From positions 3,162,001 through 3,226,000 of the forward strand of contig NZ_CP137079.1 of the NCBI RefSeq assembly GCF_033170155.1: 64,000 bases of DNA, given 5' to 3'. The notes under the pieces were generated by a model. The model was not told where the DNA came from. It ran no database searches and was given only the letters and a program-made list of their open reading frames with translations. The stretch's first letter is position 1; each line of letters starts with the position of its first letter. The position numbers and the translations under genes are program-made. The stretch comes from Raineyella sp. W15-4 (GTDB taxonomy: Bacteria; Actinomycetota; Actinomycetes; Propionibacteriales; Propionibacteriaceae). Shown in pieces: positions 51,048 through 60,642 of the stretch.

Positions 51048-53798
51048 TCAGCGCTGCCGATCGTCCTCGTCGTCGACGACCTCGCCCTCGAGCACCTCAC
51101 CGCCGGCCGACGGGTCCGCCGGATCGACCTGGGTGACGGTCGTCTCGCCGGCCATCTCGTCACGCCGGTCGGTGAACTCGTCGCCGGTGCCGGCCACGGC
51201 CCCTTCACCGGTGAGCGCCGACTCGACGATCTCCAGGCCCTCGTTGTCGGGCGTGACGTCGAAGACGACGTTGTCGCCCTCGTGCAGCCGGCCGGACAGC
51301 ACCGCGCGGGCCAGCTGGTCCTCGATGGTCGACTGGATCAGTCGACGCAGCGGGCGGGCGCCGTACACCGGGTCGAAGCCCATCAGGCCCAGCCACTCCT
51401 CCGCGGCCGGGGTGGCCGTCACGCTGATCCGGCGATCCGCCATCCGCCGGTTGAGCCGGCCGAGCTGGATGTCGACGATCCGGGTCAGCTCGTCCTGGGT
51501 CAGCGGCTTGAACATCACGATCTCGTCGAGCCGGTTGAGGAACTCCGGCTTGAACGAGGTCCGGACGATCCCCATCACCGCCTCACGCTTGGCGTCCTCG
51601 GACAGCGACTGGTCGGCGAGGAACTGCGAGCCCAGGTTCGAGGTGAGGATCAGGATCGTGTTGCGGAAGTCGACCGTACGCCCCTGACCGTCGGTCAGCC
51701 GGCCGTCGTCGAGCACCTGCAGCAGGATGTCGAACACCTCGGGGTGGGCCTTCTCGACCTCGTCGAGCAGGATCACCGAGTACGGACGGCGGCGGACGGC
51801 CTCGGTCAGCTGGCCACCCTCCTCGTAGCCGATGTAGCCCGGAGGGGCACCGACGAGGCGGGCGACCGAGTGCTTCTCGGAGTACTCACTCATGTCGATC
51901 CGGACCATGCTCTGCTCGTCGTCGAAGAGGAACTCCGCCAGCGACTTCGCCAGTTCGGTCTTGCCGACGCCGGTGGGGCCGAGGAAGAGGAACGAGCCGG
52001 TGGGCTTGTTCGGGTCGGAGATGCCGGCCCGGGACCGTCGGACGGCATCGGCCACCGCGGTGACGGCCTCGGACTGGCCGATCAGCCGCTTGCCGAGGTA
52101 GTCCTCCATGTGCAGCAGCTTCTCCGACTCGCCCTGGAGCATCTTCCCGACCGGGATGCCGGTCCAGGCCGCCACCACCTCGGCGATGTCCTGGGCGGTG
52201 ACCTCCTCCGAGACCATCGGTTTGGTGTTCTTCTCGGCCTCGGCGGCCTGGGCCAGCTCCCGCTCCAGGGCGGGGATCTCGCCGTAGAGGATCTCCGAGG
52301 CGTGGGCCAGGTCACCCTCGCGCTGCGCCCGGTCGGCCTCGGACCGCTTCGCGTCGATCTCCTTGCGGATCTCGCCGACCCGGTTGAGGCCCTGCTTCTC
52401 GGCCTCCCAGCGCTGCTCGAGGCCGCGCAGGTGCTCCTGGGTGTCGGCCAGTTCGGCGTTCAGCCGGGCGAGCCGCTCCTTAGTGGCCGGATCGGACTCC
52501 TTCGCCAGCGCCATCTGCTCCATCGTCAGCCGGTCGACCCTGCGGCGCAGCTCATCGATCTCCACCGGGGAGGAGTCGATCTCCATCCGCAGCCGGGAGG
52601 CGGCCTCGTCGACCAGGTCGATCGCCTTGTCCGGCAGCTTGCGGCCGGTGATGTAGCGGTGCGACAGGGTCGCCGCGGCGACCAGCGCCTGGTCGGTGAT
52701 GGCCACCTTGTGGTGCGCCTCGTAGCGCTCGCGCAGGCCACGCAGGATCGCGATCGAGTCCTCCACACTCGGCTCGCCGACGAACACCTGCTGGAACCGC
52801 CGCTCGAACGCCGGGTCCTTCTCGATGTTCTCCCGGTACTCGTCCAGGGTGGTGGCGCCGATCAGCCGCAGCTCGCCGCGGGCCAGCATCGGCTTGAGCA
52901 TGTTGCCGGCGTCCATCGAGGAGTCGCCGGTCGCGCCGGCGCCGATCACCGTGTGGATCTCGTCGATGAAGGTGACGATCTGCCCCTCGGCGTCCTTGAT
53001 CTCGGAGAGGACGCTCTTCAGCCGCTCCTCGAACTCGCCGCGGTACTTCGCGCCGGCGACCATGCCGCCGAGGTCGAGGCTGATCAGCCGGCGGCCCTTC
53101 AGCGAGTCGGGGACGTCGCCGGCGACGATGCGCTGGGCCAGCCCCTCGACGACGGCGGTCTTGCCGACGCCGGGCTCACCGATCAGCACCGGGTTGTTCT
53201 TCGTCCGCCGGGCGAGCACCTGGATCACCCGGCGGATCTCCTGGTCACGGCCGATGACCGGGTCCAGCTTGCCCTCGCGGGCGGCCGCAGTCATGTCGTA
53301 GCCGTACTGCTCCAGCGCGCTGGAGGTGCCTTCCTGGCCCTCGGAGGTGACTCGCTTGGAGCCGCGGGCCTGCTGGAAGGCCTCGGTGAGGGCCTTCGCG
53401 GTGGCGCCCGCGGCGGTGAGGATCTTCTTCGCCTCCGAGTCGATGTCGGCGAGCCCGATCAGCAGGTGCTCGGTGGCGATGTAGGAGTCGCCGAGCTTCT
53501 CGGCGCGGGTCTCGGCGTCGGCGAGGACGCGGGCCAGCGCACCGGACAGCTGCGGCTGTGAGACCGAGGAACCGGACGCCGCGGGCAGCCGCTTGATCGC
53601 CCGCTCCGCCTCGGTGTCGATCGTCCGCGGGTCGGCGTCGATCGACTCCAGCAGCGGCCCGACGGTGTTCTCCGGGGTGATCAGCATCGCGTGCAGCAGG
53701 TGCACGGCCTCGACGTTCGGGTTGCCGTTGGTGAGCGCGTTGCGTACGGCGGTCGAGTACGCGTCGCGGCTCTTGGTGGTGAGCTTGTTGGCGTCCAT
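51048..53798 (-). CDS. clpB: ClpB disaggregase
   Basis: 916 residues from ATG 53798 ([21 protein letters not shown]). Clp_N domain (1-145), AAA+ domain 1 with Walker A GEPGVGKT (about 204) and [10 protein letters not shown], the coiled-coil middle domain (about 400-530; [20 protein letters not shown]), AAA+ domain 2 with GPTGVGKT (about 606) and [10 protein letters not shown], then the D2-small domain and an acidic tail. It is longer than E. coli ClpB (857) by that disordered C-terminal tail. It works with DnaK on aggregates. Confidence 0.96.
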   Translation of the reverse strand: MDANKLTTKSRDAYSTAVRNALTNGNPNVEAVHLLHAMLITPENTVGPLLESIDADPRTIDTEAERAIKRLPAASGSSVSQPQLSGALARVLADAETRAEKLGDSYIATEHLLIGLADIDSEAKKILTAAGATAKALTEAFQQARGSKRVTSEGQEGTSSALEQYGYDMTAAAREGKLDPVIGRDQEIRRVIQVLARRTKNNPVLIGEPGVGKTAVVEGLAQRIVAGDVPDSLKGRRLISLDLGGMVAGAKYRGEFEERLKSVLSEIKDAEGQIVTFIDEIHTVIGAGATGDSSMDAGNMLKPMLARGELRLIGATTLDEYRENIEKDPAFERRFQQVFVGEPSVEDSIAILRGLRERYEAHHKVAITDQALVAAATLSHRYITGRKLPDKAIDLVDEAASRLRMEIDSSPVEIDELRRRVDRLTMEQMALAKESDPATKERLARLNAELADTQEHLRGLEQRWEAEKQGLNRVGEIRKEIDAKRSEADRAQREGDLAHASEILYGEIPALERELAQAAEAEKNTKPMVSEEVTAQDIAEVVAAWTGIPVGKMLQGESEKLLHMEDYLGKRLIGQSEAVTAVADAVRRSRAGISDPNKPTGSFLFLGPTGVGKTELAKSLAEFLFDDEQSMVRIDMSEYSEKHSVARLVGAPPGYIGYEEGGQLTEAVRRRPYSVILLDEVEKAHPEVFDILLQVLDDGRLTDGQGRTVDFRNTILILTSNLGSQFLADQSLSEDAKREAVMGIVRTSFKPEFLNRLDEIVMFKPLTQDELTRIVDIQLGRLNRRMADRRISVTATPAAEEWLGLMGFDPVYGARPLRRLIQSTIEDQLARAVLSGRLHEGDNVVFDVTPDNEGLEIVESALTGEGAVAGTGDEFTDRRDEMAGETTVTQVDPADPSAGGEVLEGEVVDDEDDRQR

Positions 53799-53926
53799 GT
53801 GTCCTTTGTTCTCCGGTGTTCTCCGGCTCTGCTCGGCTCGGGAGCGGGCTCCCCTCACGAGCCTGCCACTGTTCGGTGCTCGGCGTCGGCGTTCCGGTGC
53901 CGCCGCCGGCGCATCGCCCGACCAAA

Positions 53927-53947
53927 GTTGAGCGACATACACTCAAC
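53927..53947. promoter_or_regulatory. HAIR element (HspR operator) before clpB
   Basis: GTTGAG and CTCAAC are separated by nine bases, the CTTGAGT-N7-ACTCAAG layout of HAIR sites bound by HspR in actinobacteria. It lies 129 bp before the clpB ATG, so clpB should be heat-inducible under HspR. Confidence 0.75.
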
Positions 53948-54036
53948 CTTGGATCCGGAGTGGATATTCCCTCTCCACGCCGTGCCGTCGGTCACCCGCC
54001 GCACTTTCGGGTTCGACCAGCCGCCGCGCCGTCGGT

Positions 54037-54104
54037 CAGCCGCCGCACTTCCAGTCAGCTGCGGCCCGCCGACGCGCGGCATCTGACTGGAAGCGCGGCG
54101 GCTG
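54037..54104. repeat. 22-bp near-perfect inverted repeat, 24-base loop
   Basis: CAGCCGCCGCACTTCCAGTC continues to AG at 54058 and is complementary, with one mismatch, to 54083-54104. A shorter direct repeat (GCCGTCGGTCA-CCGCCGCACTT) just upstream resembles the left arm. It is 100 bp beyond the YjbR-like stop and could be its terminator or a small interspersed repeat. Confidence 0.55.
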
Positions 54105-54203
54105 CACGGAACGGCGGCATCGACAGAGCCGGGTCCAGCTCCCGGGCAAAGGTCCCGGGCCCAGATCCCGGCCCGGGCCAGGACCAGGGCCGGAGGGTCC
54201 TGG

Positions 54204-54596
54204 TCACCGGGCATCGAGTTCGGCGACGAGCCTGGCGCTGGCGGTCTCCCGGTAGGACGCCTCGATGAGCTCACGCACCTCCTCCCAGTCGGTGTCGGCA
54301 GCCAGGTCGACCCCGATCCAGCCACTCGGCCCGAGATAGGCCGGCCGGTAGCACCGCGCCTCCTCGGCGAGCGCCAGCACCTCGCCCTCATCCGGGTGCA
54401 CGACGAACGACCGGGGGTGCTGCACGTACACGCCGTCGACCTTGATCGACGCGCCGTAGTACGCGAAGACCTTCGTCGTGTAGAAGGTCGGACGGCCATG
54501 GCTGATCTTCTCCGCCGCGCGTGGCAGGGCCAGACAGAGTGCGCGGATCCGGTGCAGGAGCGGGTCGTCGGCATCGAACATCAGCGGATGCGCCAT
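54204..54596 (-). CDS. MmcQ/YjbR-family DNA-binding-type protein
   Basis: 130 residues: LCLALPRAAEKISHGRPTFYTTKVFAYYG near the start, then VHPDEGEVLALAEEARCYRP and a WIGVDLA..DWEEVRELIEASYR end, all family hallmarks. CyaY-like alpha/beta fold; cellular role not established. No ribosome site before ATG 54596. Confidence 0.85.
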   Translation of the reverse strand: MAHPLMFDADDPLLHRIRALCLALPRAAEKISHGRPTFYTTKVFAYYGASIKVDGVYVQHPRSFVVHPDEGEVLALAEEARCYRPAYLGPSGWIGVDLAADTDWEEVRELIEASYRETASARLVAELDAR

Positions 54597-54636
54597 AGGA
54601 CGAGCCTATGGGACCACAGACCGGATGACGGGGCGA

Positions 54637-55662
54637 CTACGGCACGAGGATCCCGCGCCCGCGCAGCCGGCCGGCGTCGAGATCGTCCATGGCATCGTTG
54701 ACCGCATCGAGCGGATAGGTCCGGGTCAGCATCTCGACCCGCCCGGCCGCGGTGAGGGCCATCAGCTCCGCCAGGTCGTTGTAACTGCCGACCAGGTTGC
54801 CGATCACGTTGCGCTCGGTCGAGATGACGTCGATGGCGGGGATGGAGATGGTGCCGCCGTAGCCGATGATGAAGTCGCTGCCGGCCCGCCGGGTCATCCG
54901 CCAGCCTTCACCCTCGGCGCCCTGTTCCCCGACGAAGTCCAGCACCACCTCGGCGCCCTTGCCGTCGGTGAGCTCCAGCACCCGGTCCACCTGGCTGCCG
55001 TCGGCGAGCACCGTCTCGTCGGCGCCCCAGCCGGTGGTCAGTTCGAGAGCGGCCGGGTTGCGGTCGAGCACCACGATCCGGGTCGCGCTCATCGCCCGCA
55101 GGCACTGGACTCCGAGATGGCCCAGGCCGCCGGCGCCGATGATGACGCAGGTGCTGCCCGGGTACAGCAGCGGCACCGCCTTCTTCACGGCGTGGTAGGC
55201 GGTCAGCCCGGCGTCGGCGAGGGCGGCCACCGCGGCCGGTTCGATCCCCGCCGGGAGTTTGACGACCGAGCGGGCGGTGGTCCGGAGGTACTCCGCCATC
55301 CCGCCGTCGGTGTCGATGCCGGGAAACTGCTGCGCCTCGCAGTGGACGTCGTCACCGGCACGGCAGGCCCGACAGTAGCCGCAGGTGAGCAACGGGTGCA
55401 GGATCACCGGATCACCCGGGCGGAGATGCTCGACCGCAGACCCCACGGCGTGCACCCACCCGGCGTTCTCGTGGCCGAGGGTGTAGGGCAGGGCGACCTG
55501 GGACTTCGGGGCCCACTGCCCCTCGACGATGTGCAGGTCGGTGCGGCACAGCCCGGCGCCGCCGATCTTCACCACCACGTCGTACGGGTGAGTGATCGTG
55601 GGCTCGGGCACTTCCTCGACCACGGGACGCACCTCGTACTGATGCAGACGGACCGCTTTCAT
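54637..55662 (-). CDS. Zinc-dependent alcohol dehydrogenase
   Basis: 341 residues, GGAGG before ATG 55662. Catalytic zinc ligands in GLCRTDLH (Cys38) and TLGHENAG (His, Glu); structural zinc cysteines in CGYCRACRAGDDVHC. Rossmann motif VIIGAGGLGHLGVQ, with Asp in VVLDRNPAAL pointing to NAD. Resembles the Adh-T/AdhP-like NAD-dependent group. Confidence 0.92.
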   Translation of the reverse strand: MKAVRLHQYEVRPVVEEVPEPTITHPYDVVVKIGGAGLCRTDLHIVEGQWAPKSQVALPYTLGHENAGWVHAVGSAVEHLRPGDPVILHPLLTCGYCRACRAGDDVHCEAQQFPGIDTDGGMAEYLRTTARSVVKLPAGIEPAAVAALADAGLTAYHAVKKAVPLLYPGSTCVIIGAGGLGHLGVQCLRAMSATRIVVLDRNPAALELTTGWGADETVLADGSQVDRVLELTDGKGAEVVLDFVGEQGAEGEGWRMTRRAGSDFIIGYGGTISIPAIDVISTERNVIGNLVGSYNDLAELMALTAAGRVEMLTRTYPLDAVNDAMDDLDAGRLRGRGILVP

Positions 55663-55821
55663 GACGCCTCCGAGGGCCTCACCGACGATTGCTGTCAGGG
55701 ATCAGCCTATCGAGCAGGTGGCGTCCACGGGCTATGGACAACGATTCGGGGGTCACGGAAAATCGAAGCAGCCGGGCAGCCGGTCCCGGCAACGACGCCG
55801 ACCGAGCGGAGAGCGATTCCC

Positions 55822-56163
55822 ATGGCACGCACAGCAGAAGAAGTGTTCGCGCATCACGGCCAGGCGCTGGGCGCCGAGGACCTCGACGAGATCATCGCCG
55901 ACTACACCGACGATGCCATCCTGATCGTCCAGGGCAAGGTCTACCGGGGCAAGGACGGCGCCCGGCAGGTGTTCGTCCAGTTGCTCAGCGACGTCCCGCA
56001 GGCCGAGTGGGATCTCGCCACGGTCTTCGCCGACGACGTCCTCTACCTCGAATGGAAGGCCACCGGCGGCGGCCGCAAGGTCGAGGACGGCATCGACACC
56101 TTCATCTTCGCCGACGGCCTGATCCGGGTGCAGACGGTGATCTACCACGTCGGGCCGGCCTGA
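55822..56163 (+). CDS. NTF2-like (SnoaL-type) protein
   Basis: 113 residues from ATG 55822 (GGAGAG). FAHHGQALGAEDLDEIIADY, TDDAILIVQGKVYRG and DGLIRVQTVIYH give the cone-shaped NTF2 fold. Such proteins are small-molecule enzymes or binding proteins; no catalytic pair is obvious. Single gene ahead of the leader-controlled operon. Confidence 0.82.
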   Translation: MARTAEEVFAHHGQALGAEDLDEIIADYTDDAILIVQGKVYRGKDGARQVFVQLLSDVPQAEWDLATVFADDVLYLEWKATGGGRKVEDGIDTFIFADGLIRVQTVIYHVGPA

Positions 56164-56280
56164 CGGTCACCCTCCGCCGAACGAGCTTCTGCTTGACCAT
56201 ATTCCCTAGTGAAACGGTAGGAATCTTACGTTCGCCCGCAACGGCGCCGCATCCGAGGGGTGAGCGACGCGCCCACCAAG

Positions 56281-56286
56281 TTGACA
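56281..56286 (+). promoter_or_regulatory. TTGACA -35 box upstream of the leader peptide
   Basis: A consensus -35 hexamer; at 17 bases the -10 place reads GAAGAT, a weak match. It is the best promoter candidate in the 56164-56366 gap for the leader and the operon beyond. Confidence 0.4.
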
Positions 56287-56366
56287 GGCGCCACCTCCCA
56301 TAAGAAGATCCAATATGTAACTTCACTGAAGCTTCACCACAGAGCTGAGATCACGGGAGGATGAGG

Positions 56367-56453
56367 ATGAGCAGCCGCACCCCGTTCATGTCGATGCGGT
56401 CCGCCCGGGCGGACGCCGACCCGATGCGCCTGCGCTGCTGTCGCCCTCACTGA
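56367..56453 (+). CDS. Cysteine-type leader peptide (28 residues)
   Basis: GGGAGG stands 6 bases before ATG 56367 (an overlapping ATG at 56361 would add two residues). The peptide starts MSSRTPFMSMRSARA and ends MRLRCCRPH before TGA. Actinobacteria carry many such putative leader peptides, with one or two Cys codons just before the end, ahead of sulfur-metabolism and ABC-transport genes. Ribosome stalling at the two Cys codons when cysteine is short would change downstream folding. The operon starts 119 bp later, after two hairpins. Confidence 0.68.
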   Translation: MSSRTPFMSMRSARADADPMRLRCCRPH

Positions 56454-56491
56454 TCCGCCCGGACCGAGGAGCCGCCCGGTCCCGGCACCGC

Positions 56492-56535
56492 GCCGACATG
56501 TCGTCGGCATCCGCCCGCGCCGACGTGTCGTCGGC
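56492..56535 (+). promoter_or_regulatory. Tandem hairpins between leader peptide and operon (candidate attenuator)
   Basis: GCCGACATGTCGTCGGC and GCCGACGTGTCGTCGGC are two near-identical hairpins in adjacent 27-bp repeats. They could be alternative or sequential stem-loops in an attenuation mechanism linked to the leader peptide. No T-run is seen, so premature transcript release might be Rho-dependent, or control may be at translation. Confidence 0.5.
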
Positions 56536-56571
56536 ATCCCCTGTCTCGCCTGCCCGAACGGGTCTTCAACC

Positions 56572-57906
56572 ATGCCCTCACTCACCCTTCCCGACCCGGG
56601 ACTGGACCCTCTCCCCTCTGCCACCCCGCGCATCGTCAGCGCCGCCCGGGTGATTCTCGCCGCCGGTGAGCCACCGGTGGCCGACGGCGCGGTCGTCATC
56701 GACGGCCGCCACATCGTCTGGACCGGCCCCGGGTCCCAGCTCCCGCACGACTACGCCGATCTGCCCCGGACCGACCACCCCGGCGCCACGATCCTGCCGG
56801 GCCTGATCGAGACCCACGCTCATCTCGGGTCGTACGCCTCCCGGCTGACACCGGACGTGCCCGATCCGTCCAGGCACCGCGCGGCCTGGACCGCACTGTC
56901 GTCGGTGGCCACCGCCCGCCAACTCGCGTCGGTCGGGGTGACTACGGTGCAGTCGCTGGGATCGCCGTACTTCGCCGACGTCGCGCTGCGTGAGGCGATC
57001 GCGACCGGGCTCGGGGCCGGCCCGCGGATCGTCGCCGCCGGTCCGCAGCTGACCACCACCGGGGGCCACGCCTGGAGCAACGGCGCGGAGGTCGACTCGG
57101 TCACCGACATCCGGCGCGCCGTACGCCGACATCACAAGGCCGGCACCGACCTGATCAAGGTGATGGCCACCGGCGGCTTCATGACCGCGCGCACCGACCC
57201 CTGGAAGGCCCAGTTCACCACCGAGGAGCTGCGCGTGCTGGTCGAGGAGGCGCACCGGCTCGGCAAGCACACGGCCGCGCACGCCCACGGCACGGAAGGG
57301 ATCCGGCGGGCGGTCGACGCCGGGGTCGACTACATCGCCCATGCCAGCTTCATCGGCGAGGACGGGCGGACCGACGTCGACCTCGAGCTGATCGACCGGA
57401 TCGCCGAACGGGGCATCTTCGTCGACACCTGCAGCCCGCCGACCCGGCCGCCGGTCGAGGGGGAGACGATCTCACCACGCGCCGCAGAGCTCTTCCAGCG
57501 GGGCGTACGCCTCGTCACCGGTCATGACATCGGGGCGGTGCTGCCGCCCAGCGCCTACACGTTCGGGCTCAAACAGCTGGAGGCCTCCGGGCTGCCCCGG
57601 GTCGAGGTGCTGCGTGCGGCGACCAGCACCGCGGCGGCCGCGGCGGGGCTGGCCGGAGTCGCCGGGGTCCTGGCACCGGGCTATTCCGCCGATCTGATCG
57701 TCGCCGCAGGCGATCCCCTCGCCGACCTGTCCGCGCTCGACTCCCTCCTGGAGATCGTCATCGCCGGGCGGACGTTCCGCCCGGACCCGGTCATCCCGTA
57801 CGTCCCCGGGTCGGGCCGGCACGCGGTGGACCGCACGCAGGACCTCCGTGCCGCCCGGGGGGAGGCGCTGGAACGACGCCGACGGCATCCGGTCCACCCC
57901 GCCTGA
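56572..57906 (+). CDS. Metal-dependent amidohydrolase (imidazolonepropionase-like)
   Basis: 444 residues. TIM-barrel metal motifs: LIETHAHLGS (HxH near residue 81), DLIKVMATGGF (bridging Lys about 195), AAHAHG (about 238), DYIAHASFIG, and VTGHDIGAV (Asp about 318). This subgroup cleaves amino-acyl or cyclic amide bonds, including prolidase-like dipeptides. No strong ribosome site. First enzyme of an operon with GST-like proteins and a peptide-type transporter, so an N-acyl or peptidyl sulfur compound is a reasonable substrate (inference). Confidence 0.85.
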   Translation: MPSLTLPDPGLDPLPSATPRIVSAARVILAAGEPPVADGAVVIDGRHIVWTGPGSQLPHDYADLPRTDHPGATILPGLIETHAHLGSYASRLTPDVPDPSRHRAAWTALSSVATARQLASVGVTTVQSLGSPYFADVALREAIATGLGAGPRIVAAGPQLTTTGGHAWSNGAEVDSVTDIRRAVRRHHKAGTDLIKVMATGGFMTARTDPWKAQFTTEELRVLVEEAHRLGKHTAAHAHGTEGIRRAVDAGVDYIAHASFIGEDGRTDVDLELIDRIAERGIFVDTCSPPTRPPVEGETISPRAAELFQRGVRLVTGHDIGAVLPPSAYTFGLKQLEASGLPRVEVLRAATSTAAAAAGLAGVAGVLAPGYSADLIVAAGDPLADLSALDSLLEIVIAGRTFRPDPVIPYVPGSGRHAVDRTQDLRAARGEALERRRRHPVHPA

Positions 57907-57943
57907 CCACCTTCATCCCCATCCCCACCACGAGGAGTCACCG

Positions 57944-59038
57944 ATGTCCACACTGACCGCCGAACTCGAGGCGGACATCCGCACCCGCCCCGCCGGGGTC
58001 GCCCGCAGCAGCTTCCCCGAGACGACCTCCGAGCAGACGCCGGACGGAGCCTTCCGCCGGCAGCGCAACTGGTTCACCCGACGCTTCGGAGACGGGCCCG
58101 ACCAGGCGCGCCCCGAGCCGGGCCGCTACCTCCTGCTCGGCAACCCCGGCTGCGGCTGGAACCGCCGCCAGCTGATCACGCTGCGCCTGCTCGGGCTCGC
58201 CGAGGCCGTGCCGTTCGTCCTGCTCACCGGCCGTGACGACCGGGGCTGGCGTATCGCCGCCCACGGCAACGACCTGGCCGAACGCTGGGGCACCACCCTG
58301 CTCAACGACTTCTACCGCCGCACCGACCCCGGATTCCGTGGCCGCGGCACCTCACCGACGGTGCTGGACTCCGCGACCGGGCTGGTGGTGACGAACAACT
58401 ACCATCCGCTCAGCCTCGACTGGGAGACCGCCTGGAAGCCGTTCCAGGCCGCCGGGGCCCCGGACCTCTACCCCGAGGACCTGCGACCGGAGATCGACCT
58501 GCTCAACCAGCAGATCTTCGACGACGTGAACAACGGCACCTACAAGGTGATCTTCGCGACCGACCGCGGGGCGGCCCAGGCGGCGAAGATGGTCTTCGAG
58601 GCCCGGCTGGCCGACTACGACTTCCGGCTGGCCTCCCGCCGCTACCTCTTCGGCGACCGGCTCACCGACGCCGACATCCGGCTGTTCGTGTCCCTGTCGT
58701 CGTACGAGCGGGGCTACCGTCCGGGCATCGCCGCGATCTTCGGCGAAGAGGCCACCAAGCGCCTCACCGACTTCCCCCACCTGTGGGCCTATGCCCGTGA
58801 CCTCTTCGCCCAGGGCTTCGTGGACGACCGCGAGCTGTACTTCCTCGGCCTGCTGCCCGGACCCTCCGGGGAATACATCGGGGGCAGCCTGCTGGTCGGC
58901 GACACGCCGTTGCCGACGCCCGCCGAGTCGCTGGCGGCCTGGCAGGAACCGGCCGGACGCGAGGCGTTGACCGGCTCGGCGCTCTACTCGGGACCCGGTG
59001 GCGGCGGCTCCTACGAGCTGTGGCGCTTCGCCCGATGA
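57944..59038 (+). CDS. Glutathionyl-hydroquinone reductase-like GST (Xi class)
   Basis: 364 residues, GAGGAG before ATG 57944. FRRQRNWFTRRFGDG and GNPGCGWNRRQLITLRLLGL place the catalytic Cys at about residue 70 in a thioredoxin fold; LNDFYRR..P, TVLDSATG.VVTNN and the helical domain with SRRYLFGDRLTDADIRLFVS follow the ECM4/YqjG pattern. Actinobacteria of this type usually lack glutathione, so it may act on imported conjugates or use another thiol. It overlaps the next gene by 4 bp. Confidence 0.87.
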   Translation: MSTLTAELEADIRTRPAGVARSSFPETTSEQTPDGAFRRQRNWFTRRFGDGPDQARPEPGRYLLLGNPGCGWNRRQLITLRLLGLAEAVPFVLLTGRDDRGWRIAAHGNDLAERWGTTLLNDFYRRTDPGFRGRGTSPTVLDSATGLVVTNNYHPLSLDWETAWKPFQAAGAPDLYPEDLRPEIDLLNQQIFDDVNNGTYKVIFATDRGAAQAAKMVFEARLADYDFRLASRRYLFGDRLTDADIRLFVSLSSYERGYRPGIAAIFGEEATKRLTDFPHLWAYARDLFAQGFVDDRELYFLGLLPGPSGEYIGGSLLVGDTPLPTPAESLAAWQEPAGREALTGSALYSGPGGGGSYELWRFAR

Positions 59039-60642
59039 CCGACCTCGATCCGTCGCCCGCCCCCTCCCCGACGCACCGGCCCGATCCGACGCCGGGACCG
59101 GGAGCGACGCCGGGACCGGAGGCGCCCCCGGGGCACCACGCGACACCGGGGCAGGACGCCCGGTACCTCCCCCGTGACCTGCTCCGCCGGGACCTCGGCG
59201 GGGGACGTACGCTCCGGCTGGCCGATCCCGGCGAGTTCGCCGAGGTCGGGGCGGTGCTGCAGGCCGCCTTCACCGACGGCTGCTGGGTGACGCCGTGGTA
59301 CCACGGTCACCTCGCCGAGATCGCCCCACGGTCGGTGGTCGCACACGTCTGGGTGGTCGCGGACGCCCGGGGAGTGCTCGGGGCGGTGCTCACCCCCAAG
59401 CCGCAGTACCACGCCGAGGAGGCCTTCACCTTCAACATCCTCGGCGTCGGGCCCCGCGGCCGGGGACTCGGGTTGGGCCGGGAGCTGGTCGACCACAGCG
59501 TCGCGTTGGCCCGCGCCCTCGGCCACCGCTGGGTGGAGATCCGCTCCAGCCCGCAGATGACGGCCGCCCACCGGCTCTACTACCGCTACGGCTTCGTACG
59601 CCGCCCCGAGCGGGAGACCGCGATCGTCGACTCCGGCCAGCGCCTGTTCGCCTTCAGCTACCGGATCACCGACCCGGCCCGACGACCCCCGATCCCCGTC
59701 GAGGCTCCGCCCTCGCAACGATCCCACGACCCCGTCCCCGAGGAGGACCACGACGTGACCCTCTCCCACCTGCGCCCACCCGGCGACCTCGACCCGACCG
59801 GGGAGTTCCATCCGACTCCGCCACAGCATCCGGGCAGACCCACCCTGGCTCCCGGGACCACCTACCGCCTGGTGACGGCACCCGACGCGCTGCGTGGCCG
59901 GGCCGCGCTGATCGCCCGCCGCCTGGCCGGCGCCGAGCAGCTCATCGAGGTGATCCCCGACCCGGCAGCCACCAGCCCGCTGCTGCAGGACGTGCACGGC
60001 GAGGTCGTCAGCGACGACTGGCGCCGGCTGCCGCGGACGATCCTGGCCGGCACCACCGCCGGCCGCGAGCTCTACCCGCCGGGGTTGCAGGACGAGGTCG
60101 ACCTGCTCGACCTGCTCATCCGGACGGATCTGGTGGGCGGGCTGGAGCGGGCGATCTTCTCCGAGTCCGAGGAGGCTGCCCTGGTCGCCCGACGGTCGGT
60201 CTACGCCCGGCTCGGGGAACTGGACCGGCGGCTGCTCACCCGGCGCCAGCTGCTGGGTGACCGGATCACCGCGGCCGACATCACCCTGTTCGCCGTCCTC
60301 CTCGGCTTCGACCTGGAGTATCGCCGCCACCTCGGCTGGGGCGCCGCCTCACTCGTCGACCATCCCGCCCTGTGGGCGTACGCCCGCCGGCTGCTCCGGC
60401 GGCCGGGCTTCGCGACCGAGGCGGAGTTGGTCGACGTCGGACTGCTGCCCACCGCGGACGGCGGCTACGCCGCCCCCTGGGGCACTCCGCCGCCGGTGGA
60501 GGGGGTGGCGGATCTCCGGGCCGCCTGGTTCGACGGGGACGAACAGGATGACCCGGCCACGTACGACCGGGACGAGCCGGACGAGCACGACGGGGACAAG
60601 AACGACCAGGACGACGAGCACGACCGGGCGGCGAGGAGATGA
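59035..60642 (+). CDS. GNAT acetyltransferase fused to a GST-like C-terminal domain
   Basis: 535 residues from ATG 59035 (ATGA overlap with the previous stop). A Pro-rich N-terminus is followed by a GNAT domain (about 60-220): FNILGVGPRGRGLGLGRELV is the acetyl-CoA loop. From about 241 a second part resembles the helical half of the preceding GST-like protein: TAGRELYPPGLQDEVDLLDL, RRQLLGDRITAADITLFAVL; it lacks the CGWN Cys. In-frame GTG 59755 follows AGGAGG at 8 bases, so the GST-like half may also be made alone. The C-terminus is an Asp/Glu-rich tail. Confidence 0.82.
   Translation: MTDLDPSPAPSPTHRPDPTPGPGATPGPEAPPGHHATPGQDARYLPRDLLRRDLGGGRTLRLADPGEFAEVGAVLQAAFTDGCWVTPWYHGHLAEIAPRSVVAHVWVVADARGVLGAVLTPKPQYHAEEAFTFNILGVGPRGRGLGLGRELVDHSVALARALGHRWVEIRSSPQMTAAHRLYYRYGFVRRPERETAIVDSGQRLFAFSYRITDPARRPPIPVEAPPSQRSHDPVPEEDHDVTLSHLRPPGDLDPTGEFHPTPPQHPGRPTLAPGTTYRLVTAPDALRGRAALIARRLAGAEQLIEVIPDPAATSPLLQDVHGEVVSDDWRRLPRTILAGTTAGRELYPPGLQDEVDLLDLLIRTDLVGGLERAIFSESEEAALVARRSVYARLGELDRRLLTRRQLLGDRITAADITLFAVLLGFDLEYRRHLGWGAASLVDHPALWAYARRLLRRPGFATEAELVDVGLLPTADGGYAAPWGTPPPVEGVADLRAAWFDGDEQDDPATYDRDEPDEHDGDKNDQDDEHDRAARR

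Noticed and set aside
50967-53561. 864-codon frame opposite clpB
   Set aside because: Antisense of a highly conserved gene; no motif and a biased LGVxxLxxxQ composition typical of such shadows.
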